A DNA stretch of 31,636 nucleotides from assembly GCA_015057205.1 (NCBI GenBank), contig SVEW01000004.1, forward strand, positions 1 through 31,636, given 5' to 3'. Under the pieces are notes generated by a model that was not told the origin of the DNA, made no database searches, and saw only the letters and a list, made by a program, of their open reading frames with translations. A program made the position numbers and the translations under genes. The stretch is from Lachnospiraceae bacterium (GTDB lineage Bacteria; Bacillota; Clostridia; Lachnospirales; Lachnospiraceae). Below are positions 1-7,887 of this stretch, piece by piece; position 1 is the stretch's first letter, and each line of letters begins with the position of its first letter.

Positions 1-26
1 AATAATACATCCAAACGTTCTTTCAT
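1..26 (-). CDS. tlyA: TlyA-family rRNA methyltransferase, N-terminal start only
   Basis: Only the first eight codons and part of the ninth are in the window. They read MKERLDVL, the typical opening of the S4 domain of TlyA (YqxC) 16S/23S rRNA 2'-O-methyltransferase/hemolysin-family proteins. An AGGAGA ribosome site lies just upstream, about eight bases before the ATG at 26-24, and the start is 11 bases past the dxs stop. In Firmicutes tlyA commonly follows dxs in the nusB-xseAB-ispA-dxs cluster, which supports the call. The first residues and the context are seen; the function is inferred from family and synteny. Confidence 0.7.
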
Positions 27-37
27 GCATTTCTCTC

Positions 38-1900
38 CTATGGAGTCTTCCAAATGTTTTCTACCAGTGCACACACGCTCTCAGCATCCATGCCACACTC
101 TTTATATAACTGTGGAACACTTCCTTGCTCCACAAAGCTATCTCCAATACCCACATGATAAATGTGTGCATCGGTTTTCTCTTTTGTTTTTAAATAATCT
201 GCAATGGCAACCCCTACACCCCCATGAATCATATGGTCTTCCATCGTCACAATATGGGTATGGGACTGTGCCATTTGTTCTATCATCGCATAATCCAACG
301 GTTTCGCAAACCGAAGATTTACAACCGTTACCTTCATTCCTTTTGCCGCCAACTGTTCCGCAGCCACAACCGCCACCTTCACCATGGCTCCCAACGCCAT
401 CAGACACACTTTTTCTCCCTGGTAAAGCAATTCTGCCTTTCCCATTTCGATTGGTGCGCGATGTTCTTTCTCGCCATCAAAAGCCTCGCCGCGCGGATAC
501 CGTAGTGCAATCGGTCCATCATGGGCAATGGCAAATTTCAACATATCAGATAATTCCCAGATATTCTTCGGTGCCATCACGGTCATATTTGGCAACATGG
601 TCAAATAAGCCAAATCAAACACACCGTGGTGCGTTGGCCCATCATTGCCAACCAAGCCTGCGCGATCAATGGCAAATACAACATGTAGATTCTGCATACA
701 AACATCTTGCGCCACCTCATCGAAACCTCTTTGCAAAAATGAGGAATACACTGCAAAAACCGGAACATAACCCGATACTGCAAGCCCCGCCGCAAATGTT
801 ACCGCATGCTGTTCTGCAATACCGACATCAAAAAACCTCTCCGGATAGCAATTATGAAAACGCTTTAGCCCGGTACCATCTTCCATGGCCGCTGTAATAG
901 CAACCACTTTTTCATCACGGGCTCCCATTTTCTTCATAACCGTTGAAAATACATCTGTATATCCCGGTTTCCCCTTTTTTCCAAGACCGGTTTCAATATC
1001 AAAAGCTCCCGTACTGTGGAATCTGGCAGGATGACGCATTGCTACATCATACCCTTTACCCTTTGTCGTTACTGCATGAACAAGCACCGGCCCATCCACC
1101 TTCTTAGCCTCCTGAAACGTACGAATCAATTTGCTAATATTATGTCCATCCACAGGACCCAAATAGGTAATCCCCATTTCCTCAAAAAACATACCCGGAA
1201 TCAATAATTGCTTCAAACCGTCCTTTGTCTTGCGAATGGTTCGAATCATAGGTCCACCAACCCCCGGCACTTTTTCCAAAGAATCATAAACTGTGCGCTT
1301 CAATCCACGATAAAAATCACCTGTACGTAGTTTAGAAAGCTGTGTAGACATTCCGCCAACATTCTCAGAAATCGACATCTTATTATCGTTTAGTACAATG
1401 ATGAAATTTCCCTTCACCATTGCCGCATTGTTCAACGCTTCAAAAGCAATTCCACCGGTCATAGCTCCATCGCCAATCACCACAACCACCTTATCGTCGC
1501 CGTGTTGTAAATTTCTTGCCGCAACAAACCCCATCCCCGCAGAAATGGAATTAGAACTGTGTCCGGTATCAAAACTATCTACCATATCTTCTTCCCTCTT
1601 CGGGAAGCCGCTTAATCCCTTGTATTGACGCAGCGTCTGGAACTGATTCTTCCTTCCGCTTAAAATCTTATGGGTATAGCATTGATGTCCCACGTCCCAG
1701 ATAATATGATCTTTTGGCAAATCAAATGCCCTATGAAGTGCAATGGTCAAATCCACCACGCCAAGATTTGAGGCCAAATGCCCTCCCGTCTTTGCAATAT
1801 GCTGAATCAAAAAGGTTCGTATTTCGTCTGCCAAAGGCACCAAGTCCCTTTCCGGCAATTTCTTAACATCATTCAACCCTTCAATTTTCTCTAAAAACAT
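38..1900 (-). CDS. dxs: 1-deoxy-D-xylulose-5-phosphate synthase
   Basis: Condenses pyruvate and glyceraldehyde 3-phosphate with loss of CO2 to form DXP, the first step of the MEP isoprenoid pathway, using thiamine diphosphate in the cytoplasm. The 620-residue length is normal. The N-terminal GGHLASNLG segment (about 39-47) carries the conserved active-site His. The ThDP/Mg motif GDGAMTGG lies at 143-150 and is followed by NDNKMSI. The central transketolase pyrimidine-binding part holds DVGIAEQHAVTFAAG, and DRAGLVGNDGPTHHG is typical of DXS. An AAGGA ribosome site precedes the ATG. The gene lies 13 bases downstream of ispA, so the first MEP enzyme and a prenyl elongase share an operon. Confidence 0.97.
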   Translation of the reverse strand: MFLEKIEGLNDVKKLPERDLVPLADEIRTFLIQHIAKTGGHLASNLGVVDLTIALHRAFDLPKDHIIWDVGHQCYTHKILSGRKNQFQTLRQYKGLSGFPKREEDMVDSFDTGHSSNSISAGMGFVAARNLQHGDDKVVVVIGDGAMTGGIAFEALNNAAMVKGNFIIVLNDNKMSISENVGGMSTQLSKLRTGDFYRGLKRTVYDSLEKVPGVGGPMIRTIRKTKDGLKQLLIPGMFFEEMGITYLGPVDGHNISKLIRTFQEAKKVDGPVLVHAVTTKGKGYDVAMRHPARFHSTGAFDIETGLGKKGKPGYTDVFSTVMKKMGARDEKVVAITAAMEDGTGLKRFHNCYPERFFDVGIAEQHAVTFAAGLAVSGYVPVFAVYSSFLQRGFDEVAQDVCMQNLHVVFAIDRAGLVGNDGPTHHGVFDLAYLTMLPNMTVMAPKNIWELSDMLKFAIAHDGPIALRYPRGEAFDGEKEHRAPIEMGKAELLYQGEKVCLMALGAMVKVAVVAAEQLAAKGMKVTVVNLRFAKPLDYAMIEQMAQSHTHIVTMEDHMIHGGVGVAIADYLKTKEKTDAHIYHVGIGDSFVEQGSVPQLYKECGMDAESVCALVENIWKTP

Positions 1901-1913
1901 TCGTCTATCCTTC

Positions 1914-2807
1914 TTATTTCCTACGATGTATTAATGAAACGATTAACTCCTTCAAAAACGTATGCTCCTGCTCAAAAGAATCCAGAAGTTCTACCGCTTC
2001 CCGGCTCAATCGCTCCACTTCCTTTTCAGAATCTTCAAGACCGTGTAACACCACATAAGTCATCTTGTGATTCTTTTCATCGCTTCCCACAGGTTTCCCT
2101 AGTTCTTCCGTGGAACTAATCCGATCAAGAATATCGTCCTGAATCTGAAAAGCAATTCCCACTCGATTTGCTATCATTTCAATCCGCGAAACTGTATTCT
2201 CATCTGCGCCTGCCAGGGTAGCACCTATCATCATTGCACATTCCAAAAGTGCAGCAGTCTTAAGGCGATAAATGAAATCAAGCTGCTCATCATTTAAGGT
2301 CTTGCCTTCCATCTCAACGTCTACAACCTGTCCACCAACCATACCATTAATTCCCGATTTTTCCGTTAAAATCTTAAGCGCCTTTCCGGCTGCCCCAAGA
2401 TCCACATCCGCCAAAAGAAAACTTCCCGCCGCAGTATCAAAAGCATGATGCAAAAGCGCATCTCCGGCAAGGATTCCCATTGCTTCGCCATATACCTTAT
2501 GGGTAGTCTTTCTCCCCCTGCGATACTCATCGTTATCCATTGCAGGCAAGTCATCATGCACCAAAGAATACGTGTGAATAAACTCCAATGCTGCCATGAA
2601 GTGATGCAAAACTGCTTCATTTCTGCCCCCGAACATCCGAAACGTTTCTTCCATCAAAATAGGACGCAAACGCTTTCCCGGTGCCTGCACGCTATAATTC
2701 ATCGCTGAAAAAATCGTCTTCTGCAGCCCCTCTTCTTCCGGAAGAAATGAAAAAACAACCTGTTCTGCCGCTTCTGTCCTCTCCAATAACTCTGCCTTAA
2801 ACTCCAT
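1914..2807 (-). CDS. ispA: Farnesyl/geranyl diphosphate synthase (polyprenyl synthetase)
   Basis: Short-chain trans-prenyl diphosphate synthase that adds isopentenyl diphosphate units to allylic diphosphates, supplying undecaprenyl-lipid and quinone synthesis. It is 297 residues, the usual length. The first Asp-rich motif DDLPAMDND begins at residue 85 and the second, QDDILD, lies near 221-226. The KRLRP substrate-binding segment is at 45-49. The chain-length region before the first motif (FIHTYSLVHDD) fits a C15-type enzyme, but product length cannot be proved from sequence. Its start overlaps the xseB stop by 11 bases, indicating translational coupling in the nusB-to-tlyA operon. Confidence 0.95.
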   Translation of the reverse strand: MEFKAELLERTEAAEQVVFSFLPEEEGLQKTIFSAMNYSVQAPGKRLRPILMEETFRMFGGRNEAVLHHFMAALEFIHTYSLVHDDLPAMDNDEYRRGRKTTHKVYGEAMGILAGDALLHHAFDTAAGSFLLADVDLGAAGKALKILTEKSGINGMVGGQVVDVEMEGKTLNDEQLDFIYRLKTAALLECAMMIGATLAGADENTVSRIEMIANRVGIAFQIQDDILDRISSTEELGKPVGSDEKNHKMTYVVLHGLEDSEKEVERLSREAVELLDSFEQEHTFLKELIVSLIHRRK

Positions 2808-2997
2808 CCTGCTCCTGCTCCTTTGTCAGTATCTGTATTTTCTTCTCGATGCCATCAATTTGCTCATTGCAAAAGGCAATCTCTTTCATGCCCTTCTCAT
2901 ATAACTGAAACGATTCCGCCAAAGGCGTATCAGCATCTTTTAATTTAGCAATCGTCTGTTCAATCACTTCAAATGATTCTTCAATGCTCTTCGCCAT
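2797..2997 (-). CDS. xseB: Exodeoxyribonuclease VII small subunit
   Basis: Small helical subunit of exonuclease VII, which binds the XseA C-terminal arm; the complex degrades single-stranded DNA. The 66 residues include SIEESFEVIEQTIAKLKD at the N-terminus and PLAESFQLYEKGM, the conserved XseB pattern. It overlaps xseA by 17 bases upstream and ispA by 11 bases downstream, so the three reading frames are tightly coupled. Confidence 0.95.
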   Translation of the reverse strand: MAKSIEESFEVIEQTIAKLKDADTPLAESFQLYEKGMKEIAFCNEQIDGIEKKIQILTKEQEQDGV

Positions 2998-4204
2998 CTG
3001 TAATCCTCTCTATCTTCTCTTTCACTTCCGCCTCAATATCGCCGTCTGTCACGTGGATACGCACCATCTGCCCTTTTTGCACCTGCGAAAGACTGCTAAT
3101 AGCCCGTCCATCCATGCTCTCCACATAACTAAAGCCTTCCCCTAACTTCTTTAAAGGTGAAAGGCCATCCAAAGTGTTCGCCAACAGTGATACCTTGTGC
3201 CGATATGCCTCCAAACGCTCTTTCATGCCAAGCATCAAGGCATCTTCATAGTCCATCGCCTGCTGTCTTTTCTGTTGCAGCTGACTCATAGGACTTAATT
3301 TCTCTATCTGAAGCTTCATAGCCAGCATACGCTTTTGTTTCTCGCTTAACTGCCTTCTCATGCACAACGTCAACGCATTCTCATACTGTCGAAGCTGTTC
3401 TATATACTGTTGCAAGTCAAAAACCGCCAGTTCCGCAGCTGCAGATGGCGTCGGCGCACGTAAATCCGCCACATAATCCGCTATGGTCGTATCCGTCTCA
3501 TGTCCCACCGCAGAAATAATCGGAATCGGGCAATGAAAAATAGCATACGCTACCTCTTCCTCGTTAAAAGCCCACAAATCCTCTATGGAACCTCCACCAC
3601 GTCCTACGATAATAACATCCGGATGCACGCTCTGAATCTCCGAAATACCATTCACAATACTGGCAACAGCCCCTTCCCCCTGCACGAGTGCCGGGTACAA
3701 ATAAAGTTGCACATACGGATTTCTTCTATGCGCTATGTTAATGATATCTTGAATTGCGGCACCGGTACTGGCTGTAACAATTCCAACCCGTTTCACATAA
3801 GCCGGAATCTTTTTCTTGTAGCAGGCATCAAACATACCCATTTCTAAAAGCTCCTGTTTCAGCTGATGGAACTTCTGGTATAGTACCCCTTCCCCGTCAA
3901 GAACCACCTCTTTTGCATACAACTGATACTGTCCGCTTTTCTCATACACATCCACGTTTCCAAGAACAATTACATTCTGTCCTTCCTTCATTTTGAACTT
4001 CAGACTTCTGGCATTACCTGCAAACATAATCACATTGATGGTTCCCGAAGCATCTTTCAGTGTAAAATAAATATGCCCGGAAGTATGATATTTACAATTG
4101 GATATTTCCCCTTTAACATATAATTTATTCAATAAAAAATCCTGGGAAAACATATTTTTAATATAGCGATTCACTTGAGAAACGCTGTAAACATTCTTCA
4201 TCAT
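2981..4204 (-). CDS. xseA: Exodeoxyribonuclease VII large subunit
   Basis: Catalytic large subunit of exonuclease VII, a metal-independent single-strand exonuclease used in repair and recombination. It has 407 residues, close to the family norm. An N-terminal OB-fold (about 1-100, with VKGEISNCKYHTSGHIYFTLKD) is followed by the nuclease core, where VGIVTASTGAAIQDI, VGRGGGSIEDLWAFNEE and SAVGHETDTTIADYVADLRAPTPSAAAE are family signatures. The C-terminal half is coiled-coil arm that would bind XseB. Its start codon overlaps the nusB stop by one base (TAATG). Confidence 0.96.
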   Translation of the reverse strand: MMKNVYSVSQVNRYIKNMFSQDFLLNKLYVKGEISNCKYHTSGHIYFTLKDASGTINVIMFAGNARSLKFKMKEGQNVIVLGNVDVYEKSGQYQLYAKEVVLDGEGVLYQKFHQLKQELLEMGMFDACYKKKIPAYVKRVGIVTASTGAAIQDIINIAHRRNPYVQLYLYPALVQGEGAVASIVNGISEIQSVHPDVIIVGRGGGSIEDLWAFNEEEVAYAIFHCPIPIISAVGHETDTTIADYVADLRAPTPSAAAELAVFDLQQYIEQLRQYENALTLCMRRQLSEKQKRMLAMKLQIEKLSPMSQLQQKRQQAMDYEDALMLGMKERLEAYRHKVSLLANTLDGLSPLKKLGEGFSYVESMDGRAISSLSQVQKGQMVRIHVTDGDIEAEVKEKIERITDGEEH

Positions 4205-4599
4205 TACTGTAATTTAGCTAATACTCCATTTACAAAAGAAGGCGCTTCATCGGTACCAAATTTCTTCGCAAGCTCCACAGCCTCATTAATGGCAACGGAA
4301 GTCGGAACCTCTTCATCGTACAGCATCTCATATACTGCAAGACGGATAATTGCAAGTTCCACCTTACCCATACGGTCTGTCTTCCATCCCTTCGTATGGC
4401 TATTAATTCGCTCATCAATTTCCGGCAATTTTTCCTTAACTGCCTGATATTTCTTCATGATATACTGCTCGTCTTTCTCTTCCATCGGTTCGTTCTCATC
4501 GATAAATGCTTTTAACTGTGCATCCAACTCTTCTTCCTCATGGAATTCCACACGAAACAGCATGGAAAAAATTCGTTCTCTCAGTTCTCTTCTTTTCAT
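4204..4599 (-). CDS. nusB: Transcription antitermination factor NusB
   Basis: All-helical RNA-binding protein that works with NusE (S10) on boxA of rRNA operons in antitermination. The 131 residues begin MKRRELRERIFSMLFRVEF and contain DRINSH near the middle, VELAIIRLAVYEMLY, and the C-terminal VAINEAVELAKKFGTDEAPSFVNGVL pattern typical of NusB. An AAAGGAA ribosome site precedes the ATG. It is the first gene of the tight xseA-xseB-ispA-dxs run and is separated from the upstream Asp23 gene by a terminator. Confidence 0.95.
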   Translation of the reverse strand: MKRRELRERIFSMLFRVEFHEEEELDAQLKAFIDENEPMEEKDEQYIMKKYQAVKEKLPEIDERINSHTKGWKTDRMGKVELAIIRLAVYEMLYDEEVPTSVAINEAVELAKKFGTDEAPSFVNGVLAKLQ

Positions 4600-4630
4600 A
4601 AAATTCCTTTCTACGCTATCTAAAGCGAAA

Positions 4631-4653
4631 AAGGGTGTCCTTAAGACACCCTT
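4631..4653 (-). terminator. Intrinsic terminator between asp23 and nusB
   Basis: Perfect 9-bp stem with AAGGGTGTC at 4631-4639 and GACACCCTT at 4645-4653 around a 5-base loop. On the minus strand the stem runs into TTTTTCGCTTTA, a short U-tract. It would end the Asp23 transcript or attenuate read-through into nusB. Confidence 0.75.
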
Positions 4654-4665
4654 CTTTTCTTCTTA

Positions 4666-5043
4666 CTAGTTGTCTTTACTTACATCAATACCTGCAATTT
4701 TTACATTTACCTCTGCTACGTTAAGACCTGTCATGTTTTCAATGGACGTCTTTACCCGCTCCTGTACTCTGCGGGATACTTCTGGAACATTCGCCTGATA
4801 ATCAACGATGATGGAAACAAGCACATTCACGTTGTTGCCATTCATCTCAACCTTCACACCCTTGGAAAGATTCTTCATTCCAAGTTTCGCTACAATCTCG
4901 TTCGTAATGTTACCAGACATGGAACTTACTCCTTCTACCTCTGTAGAAGCAATGCCGGCAATAATAGCAACCACTTCTTCAGCTACGGTAATTTCACCCA
5001 TGTCATCTTCTTTTATAACAAATGCTTTTCTATCTTCAGCCAT
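4666..5043 (-). CDS. Asp23/Gls24 family envelope stress protein
   Basis: Small cytoplasmic protein of the Asp23/Gls24 (YqhY/AmaP-partner) family, linked in Firmicutes to envelope homeostasis and, for YqhY, to control of fatty-acid synthesis. The core ITVAEEVVAIIAGIASTEVEGVSSMSG is the family signature, followed by the VKVEMNGNNVNVLVSIIVDYQ strand region. The ATG at 5043 (MAEDRK) is chosen over two upstream in-frame ATGs because the GGAGG site lies nine bases before it, but only three bases before the nearer alternative. That gives 125 residues. Position next to nusB matches B. subtilis yqhY-nusB. Confidence 0.88.
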   Translation of the reverse strand: MAEDRKAFVIKEDDMGEITVAEEVVAIIAGIASTEVEGVSSMSGNITNEIVAKLGMKNLSKGVKVEMNGNNVNVLVSIIVDYQANVPEVSRRVQERVKTSIENMTGLNVAEVNVKIAGIDVSKDN

Positions 5044-5086
5044 CTTCATCTGCCTCCTATAATCATAATTCCTTACAGATATAACC

Positions 5087-5115
5087 ATTATAGCAAAACA
5101 ATTCTATTTTGGAAA
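5087..5115 (-). promoter_or_regulatory. Promoter of the Asp23 gene with overlapping palindrome
   Basis: On the minus strand the -10 hexamer TATAAT (5087-5092) lies 17 bases from TTTCCA (5110-5115). The -35 element is half of the palindrome TTTGGAAA-N6-TTTCCAAA (5108-5129), which also spans the end of ligA. The palindrome could be an operator or just an AT-rich hairpin. Confidence 0.55.
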
Positions 5116-5117
5116 CA

Positions 5118-7088
5118 CTATTTTCCAAATCGGTTGATAAAATCATCTTCCGATAAAATCGGTATTCCCAAATCCTTGGCTTTCTTGTTCTTTGACGATA
5201 CACTTTCCACGTCGTTATTTACCAAAAAACTGGTTTTCTTCGACACCGAACCGGTAACACTACCACCTTGAGATTCTACATATGCCTTAAACTCGCTTCG
5301 ATTCTTAAAGCTATGGACATCTCCCGTAATAACAAATGTCAACCCAGCAAGACTTCCATTTTCGTTGGTTGCCGGCTCTACCTGCTCAACCGCCAAAACC
5401 TTCAGAAGTTTTTGAAAAACTTCCCGATTTCCCGCTTCTTCATACCAGGTAAGGATGGATCCCGATTTCTCCGGCCCGATGCCATCCACATCCTCAAATC
5501 CGGTTCCTTCCTCCAAACGCTCTACAAACCCTTTCCACCCGGTAGCCTTCAAGATCTTTTTCGCCGCGTCAATTCCAATAAGCGGAATACACAATGCAAA
5601 AATAAAATTAGCCGGATGCACCTGTCGGCTCTTCTCTATGGATGCCTTCAGATTATCGCAGGATTTTTCTCCAAATCCATCTAATTCCTTAATCTCCGTT
5701 TCATACGTGGATAACGTATAAATATCCGCAAAATCCTTCATATATCCCTGATTTATAAACCGTATGATGGTTTGAATGGATAATCCGTCAATGTCCATTC
5801 CCTGACGACTTACAAAACGGGTAAATTTCTGGACATTCTTCGCCGGGCATGCCGGATTGGTACAATGCAATGTCTCCGTACCACTTCCTTTGCTGACATG
5901 AATCTCCGTAGGCGCATGGCACGCCGGACACACCTTAGGAATCTCCAGTTGACCAACCTTTTGCAACACCCCAACAACTTTCGGAATAATCTTATTGCTC
6001 TTTATACATTGAATCTTCGTGCCGGAATCCCCAATTCCCAGTCGTTTCATTTCGGAAATATTACACAAAGACGCCCTGCTAACCGTCGTTCCCTCCAGTT
6101 CCACCGGCTCAAAAACCGCCACCGGTGAAATGGTTGACCGGGCACAGGACCATTCCACATACGATAAGGTACTCTCTGCCACCGTATCTTCCCACTTAAA
6201 TGCATATCCGGCACGCGTAGCGTGATGCCCCGTAACGCTTCCTGAAGCCGCATACTCCGTATCTTCATAGCAAATTACCAGCCCATCCACCGGAATATCC
6301 ATTTCTCCCTGTTCCACCTTATCCGTAAACTGCTGTACCGCCTGCGGCAACTCCGTCGCGGAAGTCTTAATGTATTCAACCGTTACAAATCCTTGTTTTT
6401 TCAAAAATTCCATGCGTTCTCCCCATGGAACCATCGGTTCATCCACATGTACCAGCGTAAAAGCATTAAAATGTACTTTTCTTTCTTTAACCTTTGCCGG
6501 ATCATCCAGACTCAACGTACCGCTGGCCAAATTACGTGGATTGGCATAACGATCTTCTTCCTCTTCCATCATGGCATTCTGCTCTTCAAAATCCGTATAA
6601 GAAATTGTCGCCTCACCACGCACCACCAAATGCCCCTGATACGCAATTTTCAATGGCAGGTCATAAATTGCCCCGGCAAGATAGGTAATATTCGTTCCAA
6701 CAGAACCATTTCCACGCGTCAATACCTTCGTCAGCTTTCCCTGATCATAAGTAGCTACAAGCGTCAATCCATCTAATTTCCAGCTAAGAAATACCGGTCT
6801 TCCTTCAGCCCATTTTACCAATTCTGCTATCTGTTTGGTCTTTGCAAGGGATAACGCCGGATATTCATGTGTTTCACGTTCGCCACCCTTTTCCTGCGCT
6901 CCGGTGGAATGTGTGGGACTATCCGGTAAAATCACACCGGTTTGCTCTTCTAATTTTGTTAATTCATCAAACAGCGCATCCCACTCATAGTTGGACATTA
7001 TTTCATCTTGTCCATTATAATAACGCTCAGAGGCTTCGTTCAGTCTCTGCACCAATTCCTTCATTCTAACTTCTGTTTCCATCTGCAT
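5118..7088 (-). CDS. ligA: NAD-dependent DNA ligase (divergent LigA)
   Basis: Seals nicks using NAD+ through an enzyme-AMP intermediate. The full LigA order is visible: Ia domain (1-65), adenylation domain with nucleophile Lys104 in KLDG (104-107) and VRGEA near 157, OB-fold with EPVELEGTTVSRASL, a four-Cys zinc site (CPAC ... CTNPAC, about 405-430), helix-hairpin-helix repeats, and a C-terminal BRCT domain. Length is 656 residues. Several usual residues differ. The position of E. coli Glu113 is Ser102, TRGDG..GED is TRGNG..GTN, the NMN-binding stretch YH..PDAEYD is YY..SNYEWD, and VGRTG is CARST. It could be an accessory paralogue rather than the main replicative ligase. Its ATG is three bases from the rluF stop, so the two genes are coupled. 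Confidence 0.9.
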   Translation of the reverse strand: MQMETEVRMKELVQRLNEASERYYNGQDEIMSNYEWDALFDELTKLEEQTGVILPDSPTHSTGAQEKGGERETHEYPALSLAKTKQIAELVKWAEGRPVFLSWKLDGLTLVATYDQGKLTKVLTRGNGSVGTNITYLAGAIYDLPLKIAYQGHLVVRGEATISYTDFEEQNAMMEEEEDRYANPRNLASGTLSLDDPAKVKERKVHFNAFTLVHVDEPMVPWGERMEFLKKQGFVTVEYIKTSATELPQAVQQFTDKVEQGEMDIPVDGLVICYEDTEYAASGSVTGHHATRAGYAFKWEDTVAESTLSYVEWSCARSTISPVAVFEPVELEGTTVSRASLCNISEMKRLGIGDSGTKIQCIKSNKIIPKVVGVLQKVGQLEIPKVCPACHAPTEIHVSKGSGTETLHCTNPACPAKNVQKFTRFVSRQGMDIDGLSIQTIIRFINQGYMKDFADIYTLSTYETEIKELDGFGEKSCDNLKASIEKSRQVHPANFIFALCIPLIGIDAAKKILKATGWKGFVERLEEGTGFEDVDGIGPEKSGSILTWYEEAGNREVFQKLLKVLAVEQVEPATNENGSLAGLTFVITGDVHSFKNRSEFKAYVESQGGSVTGSVSKKTSFLVNNDVESVSSKNKKAKDLGIPILSEDDFINRFGK

Positions 7089-7090
7089 AC

Positions 7091-7834
7091 CTATTCCAAA
7101 TCCCCCTCATAACGCACCGGTTCATTTGACGAATGAGCAATCATCGCCAAAAGCTCCCGGTATTCTTCCTCTGTTACATTACGGTAGGTTCCTTCTTTCA
7201 AATTACCAAGTGAAATATTCATAATCCGTACGCGCTTCAGTGCCACAACACGGTAGCCAAAATACTCACACATTCTACGAATCTGGCGATTCAGCCCTTG
7301 CGTCAGAACAATACGAATACGTTTTTTATCAATCTTTTCTACTTTGCACTTCCGAGTAACCGTATCAAGAATTGGCACACCGCCACGCATACCCTTCAGA
7401 AATTCCTCTGTAACTTCCTTGTTCACCGTAACTAAATATTCTTTCTCGTGAGCATTCCCGGAACGCATCATCTTGTTAACCAAATCTCCCTGATTCGTCA
7501 AAAGCAATAGCCCCGTAGATTCCTTGTCCAATCGTCCAATGGGATAAATCCGGTAAGGGTATTGTAAAAAATCGATAACGTTATTCTTCTCTCTTTTCTC
7601 CATGGTGCATACAATTCCTGCCGGCTTATTGAAGGCTATCAACACAGCCGGTTCCTGCCCATATTCCACTCTCTGTCCATTCACATATACCTGTTGCCCC
7701 GGGCGAACCTTCGAACCCATCTGTGCCAACTCGCCATCGATAAACACTTCTCCGGCCTCCACCTTACGATCAGCTTCTCGCCGTGAGCAAAAACCCGCTT
7801 CACTCAAGTATTTATTAATTCTGATTTCGTCCAT
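7091..7834 (-). CDS. rluF: 23S rRNA pseudouridine synthase, RluF type
   Basis: Isomerises uridine to pseudouridine in 23S rRNA; RluF acts at U2604 in E. coli. The 247-residue protein has an N-terminal S4 RNA-binding domain (about 5-60, INKYLSEAGFCSRREAD), then the RsuA/RluB/E/F catalytic motif GRLDKESTGLLLLTN with Asp103 as the catalytic residue. The segments HEKEYLVTV, GVPILDTVTRKCKV and LTQGLNRQIRRMCEYFGYRV match RluF more closely than RluB or RsuA. The ATG at 7834 is chosen because GGAGG lies seven bases upstream; an in-frame ATG seven codons earlier lacks this spacing. A stem-loop sits just before the ribosome site. Confidence 0.9.
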   Translation of the reverse strand: MDEIRINKYLSEAGFCSRREADRKVEAGEVFIDGELAQMGSKVRPGQQVYVNGQRVEYGQEPAVLIAFNKPAGIVCTMEKREKNNVIDFLQYPYRIYPIGRLDKESTGLLLLTNQGDLVNKMMRSGNAHEKEYLVTVNKEVTEEFLKGMRGGVPILDTVTRKCKVEKIDKKRIRIVLTQGLNRQIRRMCEYFGYRVVALKRVRIMNISLGNLKEGTYRNVTEEEYRELLAMIAHSSNEPVRYEGDLE

Positions 7835-7853
7835 TCTGGTTCCTCCATAGTGC

Positions 7854-7881
7854 AAGCACCTCAGCTTTCACTGAGGTGCTT
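7854..7881 (-). terminator. Strong hairpin between the SH3 gene and rluF
   Basis: Perfect 11-bp inverted repeat (AAGCACCTCAG 7854-7864, CTGAGGTGCTT 7871-7881) with a 6-base loop. It lies just after the SH3-protein stop and a few bases before the rluF ribosome site. There is no long U-tract on either strand, so it may be a weak terminator, a processing signal or a mRNA 3'-end protector rather than a classical terminator. Confidence 0.5.
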
Positions 7882-7887
7882 AAAATC

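Noticed and set aside
25..897. 290-codon open frame on the plus strand
   Set aside because: It lies opposite dxs, is rich in His, Pro and Ser as expected for an antisense frame, and has no ribosome site; dxs on the other strand is certain.
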